From Tidjanibacter sp. (GTDB lineage: Bacteria; Bacteroidota; Bacteroidia; Bacteroidales; Rikenellaceae): a stretch of DNA of 7,938 nucleotides. The notes beneath the pieces were generated by a model. The model was not told where the DNA came from. It worked only from the letters and a program-made list of their open reading frames with translations, and did not search any database. Both the position numbers and the translations under genes were made by a program. The stretch is taken from assembly GCA_017628675.1 (NCBI GenBank), contig JAGBYS010000214.1, forward strand, positions 1-7,938. The letters are read 5' to 3'. This document shows positions 1 to 5,800 of the stretch, in pieces (positions within the stretch are counted from its first letter, which is position 1; every line of letters begins with the position of its first letter).

Positions 1-282
1 AAGATGGATGAGGTTATTTTTGAGGAGTTCAAGGGTACGGGTAATATGGAGTTGCAGCTCGACAGGAAACTCGCCAACAAGCGCATCTATCCTGCAGTGG
101 ATGTGTCGGCCAGCGGCACTCGCCGTGAGGATCTGCTCACAAGCAAAGATGTTCTGCAGCGCACCTGGATTCTGCGTCGCCACCTGGCCGATATGACCTC
201 GGTTGAGGCTATGGAGTCGATGATGAAGTATATGCAGGGCACCGAGAGCAACGAGGAACTGCTCATTACAATGAATAGTTAA
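1..282 (+). CDS. rho: Transcription termination factor Rho, C-terminal end (5' truncated by window)
   Basis: This is the last 93 codons of Rho, the hexameric RNA-dependent ATPase that ends transcription. The reading frame is open from base 1 and stops at 280-282. Visible landmarks are EEFKGTGNMEL (residues 8-18 of the fragment), ASGTRREDLL (37-46) and WILRR about ten residues later. These match the C-terminal RecA-like domain of E. coli Rho, where the same segments read EEFKGTGNMEL, RSGTRKEELL and WILRK. The arginine in SGTR (fragment residue 41) corresponds to the arginine finger that completes the ATP site of the neighbouring subunit. The tail (MESMMKYMQGTESNEELLITMNS region) has the usual family length and ends naturally, so the 3' end is intact. 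The RNA-binding N-terminus and Walker A motif lie outside the window. The next gene starts 25 bp downstream without an evident terminator, so read-through is possible. Confidence 0.97.
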   Translation, partial: KMDEVIFEEFKGTGNMELQLDRKLANKRIYPAVDVSASGTRREDLLTSKDVLQRTWILRRHLADMTSVEAMESMMKYMQGTESNEELLITMNS

Positions 283-307
283 ACTAATTAATAATCAGTG
301 AAATAAA

Positions 308-1129
308 ATGAAGAAATTTTCAACCTTTTGTTTGAGCATTGCCGCCGTGCTGTATAGCCTGAGTGGCTTCTGCTGGGGCCCCACGGGTCACGATGTTGTG
401 GCAGCTATTGCCGAGGCTCACCTTACCGATAAGACCAAAGAGGCGCTCGACGAGCTGCTGGACGGTCACTCGATTGTCTACTACTCCTCGTGGATGGACA
501 ACATTCAGAACTCCCCCTACTGGAATAGTGGCTACAATCAGACCAAGACCTGGCACTATGCCAATGTGGATAAGGGCGAAACCTATCAGTCAATGAAGAA
601 GAATCGCAACGGCGATGTTGTTGTGGCTCTGAATAGGCTCACCGACGAGCTCGTCAACAACTACGACGATCTCTCGGATAGCACCCGCTCGGACTATGTG
701 AAGATGATTGTCCATATGGTGGGCGATATGCACTGCCCAATGCACGCAGGCCGCCTCTCGGACCTTGGCGGTAACAAAATGTCGGTTAGGTGGTTTGGCC
801 GCAATACCAACCTTCACTCCGTATGGGATAGCAAGATTGTGGAGTCGGCTCGCAAGTGGAGCTACAGCGAGTGGCGCGACCAGCTCGACCGCACCAGCGA
901 CGAGTTCAAGGCGAGCGTGATGTGTGGCGGTTATGAGGAGTGGTTTATGGAGACCGTCGAGGGTGCTGCCAAGATTTACGCCTATGTGGAGGCGCTGGGT
1001 GAGAATCCCAACCTTTCCTACCAGTTCGTTTACGATTTTTCGCCTCTGCTGGAGGATAGGCTGCTCGTGGGTGGCTATCGCCTGGCCTTTGTGCTCAACT
1101 CGATTTTTGACCCCGAGGGTGTGCGTTAA
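308..1129 (+). CDS. S1/P1-family zinc-dependent nuclease, secreted
   Basis: The 273-residue protein belongs to the S1/P1 nuclease (zinc phospholipase C-like) family, which cleaves single-stranded nucleic acids and can remove 3' phosphates using three zinc ions. Residues 1-22 form a signal peptide (MKKFSTFCLSIAAVLYSLSGFC). Cleavage after Cys22 would leave Trp23 as the free N-terminus, and the family needs this because the terminal Trp ligates zinc. All nine expected ligands are present: Trp23 and His28 in WGPTGH, Asp64 in SSWMDN, His83 in WHYANVD, His136/Asp140/His146 in HMVGDMHCPMH, and His170/Asp174 in NLHSVWD. An active enzyme is therefore likely. The sequence before Cys22 (SGF) does not fit a lipobox, so I read it as a soluble periplasmic or secreted enzyme, probably for nucleic-acid scavenging. 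The start at 308 gives a complete signal peptide. It follows rho by 25 bp and has no Shine-Dalgarno, as usual in this phylum. Substrate preference cannot be seen. Confidence 0.95.
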   Translation: MKKFSTFCLSIAAVLYSLSGFCWGPTGHDVVAAIAEAHLTDKTKEALDELLDGHSIVYYSSWMDNIQNSPYWNSGYNQTKTWHYANVDKGETYQSMKKNRNGDVVVALNRLTDELVNNYDDLSDSTRSDYVKMIVHMVGDMHCPMHAGRLSDLGGNKMSVRWFGRNTNLHSVWDSKIVESARKWSYSEWRDQLDRTSDEFKASVMCGGYEEWFMETVEGAAKIYAYVEALGENPNLSYQFVYDFSPLLEDRLLVGGYRLAFVLNSIFDPEGVR

Positions 1130-1143
1130 TCAAAATTAATGAG

Positions 1144-1151
1144 TATATTTG
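1144..1151 (+). promoter_or_regulatory. Candidate -7 element for the tRNA-Gly transcript
   Basis: TATATTTG matches the Bacteroides-type -7 consensus TAnnTTTG exactly and lies about 47 bp before the tRNA 5' end. No TTTG-like -33 element sits at the usual distance of about 19-21 bp (the nearest TTTG is at 1106-1109, 34 bp upstream), so this is a half-match only. Confidence 0.35.
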
Positions 1152-1152
1152 C

Positions 1153-1190
1153 GGGGCGAAAGCGGCACGGATGTTGTGGCTCTTCGCCCC
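1153..1190 (+). terminator. GC-rich hairpin between the nuclease gene and tRNA-Gly
   Basis: GGGGCGAA (1153-1160) pairs perfectly with TTCGCCCC (1183-1190). AGC (1161-1163) pairs with GCT (1179-1181) inside it, with one bulged C at 1182. It begins 24 bp after the nuclease stop codon. No U-run follows (GAAAATTG), so it is not a classical intrinsic terminator. It may protect the nuclease mRNA 3' end, or lie in the 5' leader of the tRNA precursor if the -7 box just upstream is used. Confidence 0.4.
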
Positions 1191-1197
1191 GAAAATT

Positions 1198-1270
1198 GCG
1201 GAAATAGCTCAGTTGGTAGAGCATTGGCTTCCCAAGCCAAGGGTCGCGGGTTCGAGTCCCGTTTTCCGCT
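1198..1270 (+). tRNA. tRNA-Gly, anticodon CCC
   Basis: A 73-nt cloverleaf can be drawn by eye. The acceptor stem is GCGGAAA (1198-1204) with TTTCCGC (1263-1269) and discriminator T1270. The D arm is GCTC-AGTTGGTA-GAGC. The anticodon stem is TTGGC/GCCAA around the loop TTCCCAA, giving anticodon CCC at positions 34-36, which reads GGG. The variable loop is 5 nt. The T arm is GCGGG-TTCGAGT-CCCGT with a normal TTC loop. The 3' CCA is not encoded, as is common in Bacteroidota. The flank is unusual: the T arm plus acceptor 3' strand recur 121 bp downstream, and 14 bases of the gene recur inverted at 1283-1296. Confidence 0.96.
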
Positions 1271-1282
1271 CAAGTTTATTGG

Positions 1283-1296
1283 GAACCCGCGACCCT
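1283..1296 (-). repeat. Inverted 14-bp copy of an internal tRNA-Gly segment
   Basis: GAACCCGCGACCCT is the exact reverse complement of tRNA bases 1240-1253 (variable loop, T stem and start of the T loop). The spacer to the tRNA copy is 29 bp. If co-transcribed, the two could pair and compete with T-arm folding in the tRNA precursor. It may equally be debris of a rearranged tRNA or mobile-element end. Confidence 0.8.
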
Positions 1297-1300
1297 CGAA

Positions 1301-1334
1301 GTCCCCATTTTTCAAAGGGGGATTTAGGGGGAAT
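1301..1334. repeat. Small interspersed G-run/C-run repeat next to the tRNA gene
   Basis: TCCCC (1302-1306) and GGGGA (1317-1321) form a short palindrome around ATTTTTCAAAG. A second G-run follows in GATTTAGGGGGAAT. In the reading frame that runs out of the tRNA it translates to SKSPFFKGGFRGN. I recognise SPFFKGGFRG as a translation product of a short extragenic repeat (CCCCCTAA-type runs) scattered in many bacterial genomes, including Bacteroidota. It is non-coding. Its copy number in this genome cannot be seen here. Confidence 0.6.
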
Positions 1335-1353
1335 GTAAAAAGATAATCGCGGC

Positions 1354-1373
1354 GGCTCGCGCAAGCGCGAGCT
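1354..1373. repeat. Perfect GC-rich palindrome beside the second tRNA-end copy
   Basis: GCTCGCGC (1355-1362) pairs with GCGCGAGC (1365-1372) across AA; a G-T pair extends it by one on each side. In RNA the loop would open to about four bases. It overlaps the start of the tRNA 3'-end copy at 1366-1392, so it may be a recombination-associated structure rather than a terminator. No U-run follows. Confidence 0.65.
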
Positions 1374-1392
1374 CGAGCCCCGTTTTCCGCTC
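1366..1392 (+). repeat. Direct copy of the tRNA-Gly 3' end (possible att site or tRNA remnant)
   Basis: These 27 bases match tRNA bases 1245-1271 at 24 positions, at a constant offset of 121 bp. The last 14 bases (CCCGTTTTCCGCTC) are identical. The three changes (1370, 1372, 1378) break one T-stem pair and the TTC loop, so this is not part of a working tRNA. The span covers the T arm, acceptor 3' strand and one base beyond, which is the segment that tRNA-targeting integrases usually duplicate. No integrase gene lies in the window, so it would be a scar or a very small element (1272-1392). A decayed second tRNA-Gly is the alternative. Confidence 0.75.
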
Positions 1393-1399
1393 GCAGAGA

Positions 1400-1426
1400 G
1401 AACGACAGCTATTTAGGCTGTCGTTC
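1400..1426 (+). terminator. Perfect 10-bp hairpin ending the tRNA region, just before pnuC
   Basis: GAACGACAGC (1400-1409) pairs perfectly with GCTGTCGTTC (1417-1426) around the 7-nt loop TATTTAG. It lies only 13 bp before the pnuC start. The following bases GTTGTATTGG are not a true U-run. Roles that fit are a tRNA transcript terminator or a structure limiting read-through into pnuC, or one that occludes its translation start. Confidence 0.55.
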
Positions 1427-1439
1427 GTTGTATTGGACT

Positions 1440-2120
1440 ATGAAACTATATTTGAAGAAAACTTTTGGTTCGCTGACACGCTTTGAGCGCTGGCTGTGGG
1501 TGGTGTCGCTCATTGTGGTGGGTGGCTCCTATGTGGTTGCAGGTGAGGGTGATTGGATGACTCTCACGGCCTCGCTTGTGGGTGTAACCTCGCTTATTTT
1601 CCTGGCCAAAGGGATGCTCATTGGGCAGATCCTGGTGCTCATCTTCTCGCTCTTCTACGGCATTGTGTCCTACCTGAACGCCTACTATGGCGAGGTGCTT
1701 ACCTATGTGGGAATGACGGCACCGATGGCTGTTGTGGCGATGATTTCGTGGGCCAAACACCCATATAAGGATAGCGGCGAGGTTGAGGTCGCAAGGGTGG
1801 GGTGGCGACAGGTTGTGGGGCTGCTCCTGCTGTCCGTTGTGGTGACTGTGGCTTTCTACTATATTTTGCGCTCTTTAGGCACGGCCAGTCTGTGGGTCAG
1901 CACCCTCTCGGTTACCACGAGCTTTGTGGCCGTCGGCCTCACTGCCCTGAGGAGTCCCTACTATGCCGTGGGTTATGCTCTGAACGATGTGGTGCTGATA
2001 GTGCTTTGGATCTTGACGGCCAATATCCCAATGGCATTCTGCTTTGTGATGTTTCTTGTCAATGACATCTACGGTTTCATCAGCTGGCAGAGGATGAAAA
2101 AACACCAATCGGAGGGTTAG
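1440..2120 (+). CDS. pnuC: PnuC-family nicotinamide riboside (or related vitamin) transporter
   Basis: The 226-residue membrane protein has seven to eight hydrophobic stretches, at roughly 18-34, 41-57, 59-79, 84-104, 123-143, 148-169, 176-195 and 197-215. Family marks are LFYGIVSYLNAYYGEVLTYV (71-90), GMTAPM (91-96), ALNDVVLIVLW (180-190) and the C-terminal VNDIYGFISWQRM (207-219), which closely fits the end of PnuC proteins. The family moves nicotinamide riboside, thiamine or riboflavin by facilitated diffusion, with uptake driven by phosphorylation inside the cell. No TPP-type CTGAGA motif is visible upstream and no kinase gene is adjacent, so the substrate is unresolved. I chose ATG 1440 because it begins the conserved MKLYLKK; a TTG at 1428 would add four residues but falls directly behind the hairpin. 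There is no Shine-Dalgarno. It uses ordinary codons including TTA, unlike the large lipoprotein gene downstream. Confidence 0.9.
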   Translation: MKLYLKKTFGSLTRFERWLWVVSLIVVGGSYVVAGEGDWMTLTASLVGVTSLIFLAKGMLIGQILVLIFSLFYGIVSYLNAYYGEVLTYVGMTAPMAVVAMISWAKHPYKDSGEVEVARVGWRQVVGLLLLSVVVTVAFYYILRSLGTASLWVSTLSVTTSFVAVGLTALRSPYYAVGYALNDVVLIVLWILTANIPMAFCFVMFLVNDIYGFISWQRMKKHQSEG

Positions 2121-2159
2121 TTTTTAGCAGTATTTTTAACTCTTAAATATGCCTTTTTT

Positions 2160-2216
2160 GGGGCGGCACGGGTGAAAAAAATGTGCGCATTTTTTCCCTT
2201 TGTCGCCCCTTATTTT
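2160..2216 (+). terminator. Strong composite hairpin downstream of pnuC
   Basis: The outer stem GGGGCG (2160-2165) pairs with CGCCCC (2204-2209). Inside, GGG (2170-2172) pairs with CCC (2196-2198), and AAAAAATG (2176-2183) pairs with CATTTTTT (2188-2195) around loop TGCG. The hairpin is followed by TTATTTT. It lies 40 bp after the pnuC stop and most likely ends that transcript. Confidence 0.7.
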
Positions 2217-2290
2217 GTGCTTTGGCCGAGTATTTGCGTAGAGGGTTTGAGTTGGAAATTTTGTGGATGTATGACGGGGAGAATTAAAGA

Positions 2291-2321
2291 TTTGCATTTT
2301 AGTAAATAATGGTTATAATTG
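2291..2321 (+). promoter_or_regulatory. Bacteroides-type promoter for the surface-protein operon
   Basis: TTTG (2291-2294) and TATAATTG (2314-2321) are separated by 19 bp. They match the -33 TTTG and -7 TAnnTTTG elements of the primary sigma factor in Bacteroidota, with one mismatch in the -7 box. Transcription would start near 2328 and give a leader of about 310 nt before the first start codon at 2639. No better promoter pair is visible closer to that gene. Confidence 0.55.
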
Positions 2322-2350
2322 CAAGATGAATATGTGCTTGTCACTTGCAA
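2319..2350. repeat. Inverted repeat TTGCAAG...CTTGCAA over the -7/start region
   Basis: TTGCAAG (2319-2325) and CTTGCAA (2344-2350) are perfect inverted 7-mers with an 18-bp spacer, overlapping the end of the -7 box. The arrangement could be a dimeric-regulator operator or a hairpin at the transcript 5' end. No regulator gene is in the window. Confidence 0.45.
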
Positions 2351-2470
2351 AATGCCGTGGTTTTGTGTATGCAAAGCCATTGACATTTGTGGCTATTTTG
2401 CTCGTGGTAAGGTGATTATGAAAATTGTAACTAAAACGAAACTGCCTATGGAATAAAGAAAATTCGCTCT

Positions 2471-2518
2471 CGTATACACGTGCGTGTATGTGCATTATGT
2501 CACGCGCGTATGTGCATA
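2471..2518. other. Alternating purine-pyrimidine tract (possible Z-DNA former)
   Basis: Bases 2471-2495 alternate strictly between pyrimidine and purine for 25 nt, beginning CGTATACACGTGCGTG. After a short break, 2501-2518 alternate again for 18 nt, including CACGCGCG. TG/CA and CG steps dominate, the composition that most readily flips to left-handed Z-DNA under negative supercoiling. ATACACG-TG-CGTGTAT (2474-2489) is also a perfect palindrome with a 2-bp centre. Confidence 0.7.
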
Positions 2519-2520
2519 AT
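2483..2520 (+). repeat. Two 16-bp direct repeats at 22-bp spacing
   Basis: 2483-2498 and 2505-2520 share CGYGTATGTGCATWAT, with differences only at the Y and W positions. The 10-bp core GTATGTGCAT is identical. The 22-bp period is about two helical turns, which would place two copies of a DNA-binding protein on the same face. This could be an operator or simply a tandem duplication in low-complexity DNA. Confidence 0.6.
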
Positions 2521-2522
2521 TA

Positions 2523-2531
2523 CCCCCCCCC
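2523..2531 (+). repeat. Run of nine C in the operon leader
   Basis: A homopolymer C9 directly follows the alternating tract and lies about 107 bp before the small peptide start, inside the predicted 5' leader. G/C homopolymers of this length are prone to slippage during replication and serve as phase-variation switches in several surface-protein systems. Being outside any reading frame, it could only change transcription or leader structure. Confidence 0.75.
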
Positions 2532-2540
2532 ACGGGTTTG

Positions 2541-2638
2541 ACGAGCGAAAAAATGAAAAAAAATGACAAACAAAAAACAATAACAAAAACAAACAATTAT
2601 TCACAAACATTAACACTTTTAAAAACTTTCAAAAAACA
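2541..2638 (+). promoter_or_regulatory. A-rich, nearly G-free leader upstream of the small peptide gene
   Basis: After ACGAGCG, the 90 bases from 2549 to 2638 contain only two G (2555 and 2565) and are built from AAACAA-like units. Such a leader can hardly fold. No Shine-Dalgarno precedes ATG 2639. In Bacteroidota, unstructured A-rich leaders commonly stand in for Shine-Dalgarno pairing and favour efficient initiation; a high translation rate for this operon is inferred. Confidence 0.5.
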
Positions 2639-2788
2639 ATGAAAAAAGAGTTTTATTTTGCACCTGCCATCGAGGAGATTCTGATGGAGGTAGAGAATGG
2701 AATTGCTCAGAGTACCACAGAAGGTGGTGAGGGCTGGGGCGACAACTGGAATGGTGGCGAGGAGGACGACACTCACGGCAACATCTAG
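2639..2788 (+). CDS. Small acidic Gly/Trp-rich peptide of unknown function (49 aa)
   Basis: ATG 2639 to TAG 2786-2788 encodes 49 residues. The first half (MKKEFYFAPAIEEILMEVEN, 1-20) is followed by GIAQSTTEGGEG (21-32) and a tail rich in Gly, Asp, Glu, Asn and Trp (WGDNWNGGEEDDTHGNI, 33-49). There is no cysteine, no hydrophobic signal peptide and no domain I can name. It resembles short hypothetical proteins I recall in Bacteroidales, which start MKKxYxxPxxE, carry a short hydrophobic/acidic stretch and a Gly-Ser break, and end in a low-complexity tail. That recollection is not a database result. It begins right after the A-rich leader and stops 51 bp before the large lipoprotein gene with no terminator between, so it is probably the first cistron of the operon. 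A secreted or surface-processed peptide, a chaperone-like partner, or a leader peptide are all open. Coding status rests on the good leader, the clean start and the family resemblance. Confidence 0.7.
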   Translation: MKKEFYFAPAIEEILMEVENGIAQSTTEGGEGWGDNWNGGEEDDTHGNI

Positions 2789-2839
2789 TGGCTCCACGAG
2801 AAGAAGGAAAACAAACAAACAAAATTTTAATCAACACAG

Positions 2840-5800
2840 ATGAAAAAGATTTTTTATGGCTTCCTTGCCCTGGCCGGCTTGGCAATGGTAAGCTGCTCGC
2901 AGGAGATTGACGAGCAAATCAACGCTAACACCGATAGCGTTAAAAAGATCTTCACTGCAAACACCGAGGATGGCGCTTCGACCCGTACCTCGATTGCATT
3001 GGAAGAGCAGACCGGCAACTATGTTGTTATCTGGAACGGCGAGGAGAAGATCGCTGTTAATGGCGTTGACTACAAGGTTATCGAGGGCGCAGGCACCAAG
3101 AATGTAACCTTCGGCGCTGATGTTCAGGGCGTAGAGGCTGCTACTGCCGAGGTGTACAACGCTGTTTATCCTAACACCGCTTGGGTGGAGGGTGGCCTTA
3201 ACCTTGAGCACCTCAAGGAGCAGACCGCTCTGAATGCAACCTATGGTCACGGTTATGCAGTTACCGTTTCGACTACCACCAAGAGCGATATGGACTTCAA
3301 GTTTAAGAACGCTCTTTCGTTCTTGCGTGTTCGCTTCTCGCTTGCAGATGATGCAAAGGAGGATGCTATCACCATCAAGACTGTGACCATCACTGCTGAC
3401 GATTACCTCTGGGGTAGCGCATCGGATGTAAACTACGCTACCGGTGAGATCGGCGCTGTTACCAACAGTGGCGAGGCTGGTAAGAGGATCGTTTACACCG
3501 CAGGTGAGGATGTTCTTCTGGACCGTGGCGAGAACGCTATCTTCGACGCTGTTATCGCTGTTCCCGTGAACGCCAAGGGTCGCACCCTGACTATCGAGAT
3601 TACCGGTGAGAACGCTTGGACCGGCACTCCCTACACCTACAAGGCTGAGGGCGTAACCAAGAAATATCTCCGCAACACCGTAACCACCCTTGCCAAGGCA
3701 ATCAAACCCGTAGAGGTTCAGTATGTAGCCGAGGGCGTTATCCGCAACAACGAGGGCGAGTGGGTTATCTCGAGCGTTGCAGGTATGGAGTGGTTCCGTG
3801 AGCAGGTTGAGAGTGGCAAGAATGTGTTCAAAGGCCAGGTTGTTAAACTTGGCGATAACATCGACCTTGCTTCGGTTGCAAACTTCGCTCCCATCAGCTA
3901 CGATCAGTTCTTTGAGGGTACCTTCGATGGTCAGAACTACACCATCAGCAACCTCAACATTGCAAGGGAGAACGACTGGTGCCTTGGTCTGTTTGGTGCT
4001 GCTAAGGGTGCAACTTTCAAGAATATCGTTTTCGAGAATGCCAATGTAGCTATCACCAACTCCAGCTTTGCTGAGGGCAATGGTGGTATGTTTGGTCTGC
4101 TTTGCGGCTACGCTACCGGTACTACCACTATCGACAACATTACCGTTAATGGTACTGTTAAACTCCAGGGCGAGACTACTCACCAGGGTGGCCAGCGCAT
4201 CGGTACTATGATTGGCCACAATGTTGGCAACCTCACCATCAGCAATGTTAGCGTTGATGTGGAGGAGGGTAGCTATGTAAGTGGCTATTGCTTCGTAGGT
4301 GGTGTTATTGGTCAGGCTCAGGGTAAGGTTGTAGTTGAGAATGTAAAATCCAATATCGATGTTAAGGGTGTACAGTACCACGCTGGTGGTCTTGTTGGTC
4401 AGATTGACAACCTTGCCACTCTTACCAACTGCTCGTCGAGCGCTAATGTAAGCCTCAGCGGTGCACGCCCCATTGCAACTACCATCAATGACATCGCTCG
4501 TATCGGCGGTATCCTCGGTGGTGTTAATGGCTCAAGCACCGATAAGGTTACCCTCACCGGCTGCACCTTCACCGGTACTCTCTCTTCGAAGACTACCGCA
4601 GATGAGGTTGCTACCGCATTTGACTGCCGTGGCTTGGTAGGCCGTAGCTGGGGCGTTAATGGTGGCCAGGTAATCATCGACGGCGTAGTATTCGAGCACA
4701 TCGCAGGTACCGATGTTTACATCGTTGACGGCGTATATGAGATTATGGGCAAGGCAGGTATGCTCTGGTTTGCAAACGAGGTAAATGTAAACAAGAACAA
4801 CTTCAGCGGTAAGACCGTGAAGGTTATTGCTGACATCGATATGACCGGTGCTGCTTGGGCTCCCGTTGGTCAGACCGGCGCAACCCAGTTCCACGGTACT
4901 TTCGATGGTCAGAACAAGACTATCAAGGGTCTTACCATCAGCGCTCCTGCAAGCTACTCGACTAACTACGCAACCGGTCTGTTCGGTTGGGTTGAGACCG
5001 GTGCTGTAATCAAGAATATCGTTCTTGACGGTGCTGCTATCAATGGCTACCACTATGTTGGTGCTATCGCAGGTTACACTGCTGGCAAGGCTAAGATTGA
5101 GGGTTGCGAGGTTAAGAACTCGGCAATCGTCGCTGATCCCAACAAGAAAGACACCGCTGGCGAGTTCAATGGTGACAAGGTTGGTGGTATCGTTGGTTTC
5201 ACCAATGGCACCAATGTTATCAACGGCAACAAAGTAAGCAACACCACCCTCAAGGGTTACCGCCACATCGGTGGTATCGTTGGTTACCTCTATGGTACTG
5301 CCGAGAACAACTCGGTTGAGAATGTTACCATCACCGTAGACAATAGCAATAACTACAAGGGCTACGAGATCCAGAGCAAATATGGCGTAAATAGCATTGC
5401 AGGTGTTATGTCGGGTACTTCGAACAATAACACCGGTGAGGCTACCATCGAGTGGGGCGAGATTCCCGCTGAGAAGCTCACCGCTGTTCAGACTCTCAAC
5501 AAACAGATTGCCGAGGGCGCAACCACCATTACTCTTACCGAGGATGTAGTTGCAGAGGAGGGTGAGATTATCACCATCGCAAGCGGCAAGAGCGTTACTA
5601 TCGACCTGAATGGCAAGACCATCAGCCAGGATATGGAATGTACTGGTAGCTATAGCTTCATTGAGAACAAAGGTGACCTTACTATCACCGGTAATGGTGT
5701 TATTAGCCTTGTAGATGCAGGTGAGGGCGATAGCAACTTCGGTTGGGGCTCCTACACTATCAGCAATAACGGTGGCAACCTCGTAATCGAGAGTGGTGTT

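Larger units (their letters stand above)
2121..2638 (+). other. Gene-free 518-bp regulatory region ahead of the surface-protein operon
   Basis: I see no credible protein-coding gene here on either strand. It holds, in order: the pnuC hairpin (2160-2216), a Bacteroides-type promoter (2291-2321), an inverted repeat over its -7 element (2319-2350), an alternating purine-pyrimidine tract with direct repeats (2471-2520), nine consecutive C (2523-2531), and a nearly G-free A/C/T leader up to the start of the small peptide gene. The stretch 2217-2290 holds nothing I can name. The 60-residue minus-strand frame at 2313-2495 has no recognisable features. Confidence 0.7.

Noticed and set aside
1149..1346. 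65-residue plus-strand frame through the tRNA
   Set aside because: Residues NSSVGRALASQAKGRG are the well-known false translation of this tRNA type, and SPFFKGGFRG is the false translation of the adjacent repeat.
1271..1439. Possible TPP or NAD riboswitch ahead of pnuC
   Set aside because: No CTGAGA/ACCTGA-type core or other riboswitch consensus is visible; the region is explained by tRNA fragments, a repeat and a simple hairpin.
2313..2495. 60-residue minus-strand frame in the intergenic region
   Set aside because: Composition looks like translated low-complexity DNA, with no upstream promoter or leader and no recognisable motif.
2471..2520. CRISPR-like or invertible-promoter repeats
   Set aside because: Only two short direct repeats with a 6-bp gap, no spacer series, no facing long inverted repeats around a promoter, and no recombinase gene in the window.
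2537..2570. Second promoter starting with TTTG at 2537-2540
   Set aside because: There is no TAnnTTTG-like -7 element at the required distance; the sequence there is a run of A.
2597..2885. Minus-strand frames of 73 and 88 residues over the small peptide gene
   Set aside because: They have no family resemblance or start context, and they overlap the much better supported 49-residue gene and the lipoprotein signal sequence.
2831..4381. 516-residue minus-strand open frame
   Set aside because: Same register and same explanation as the longer antisense frame; it continues past the single TCA codon at 4532.
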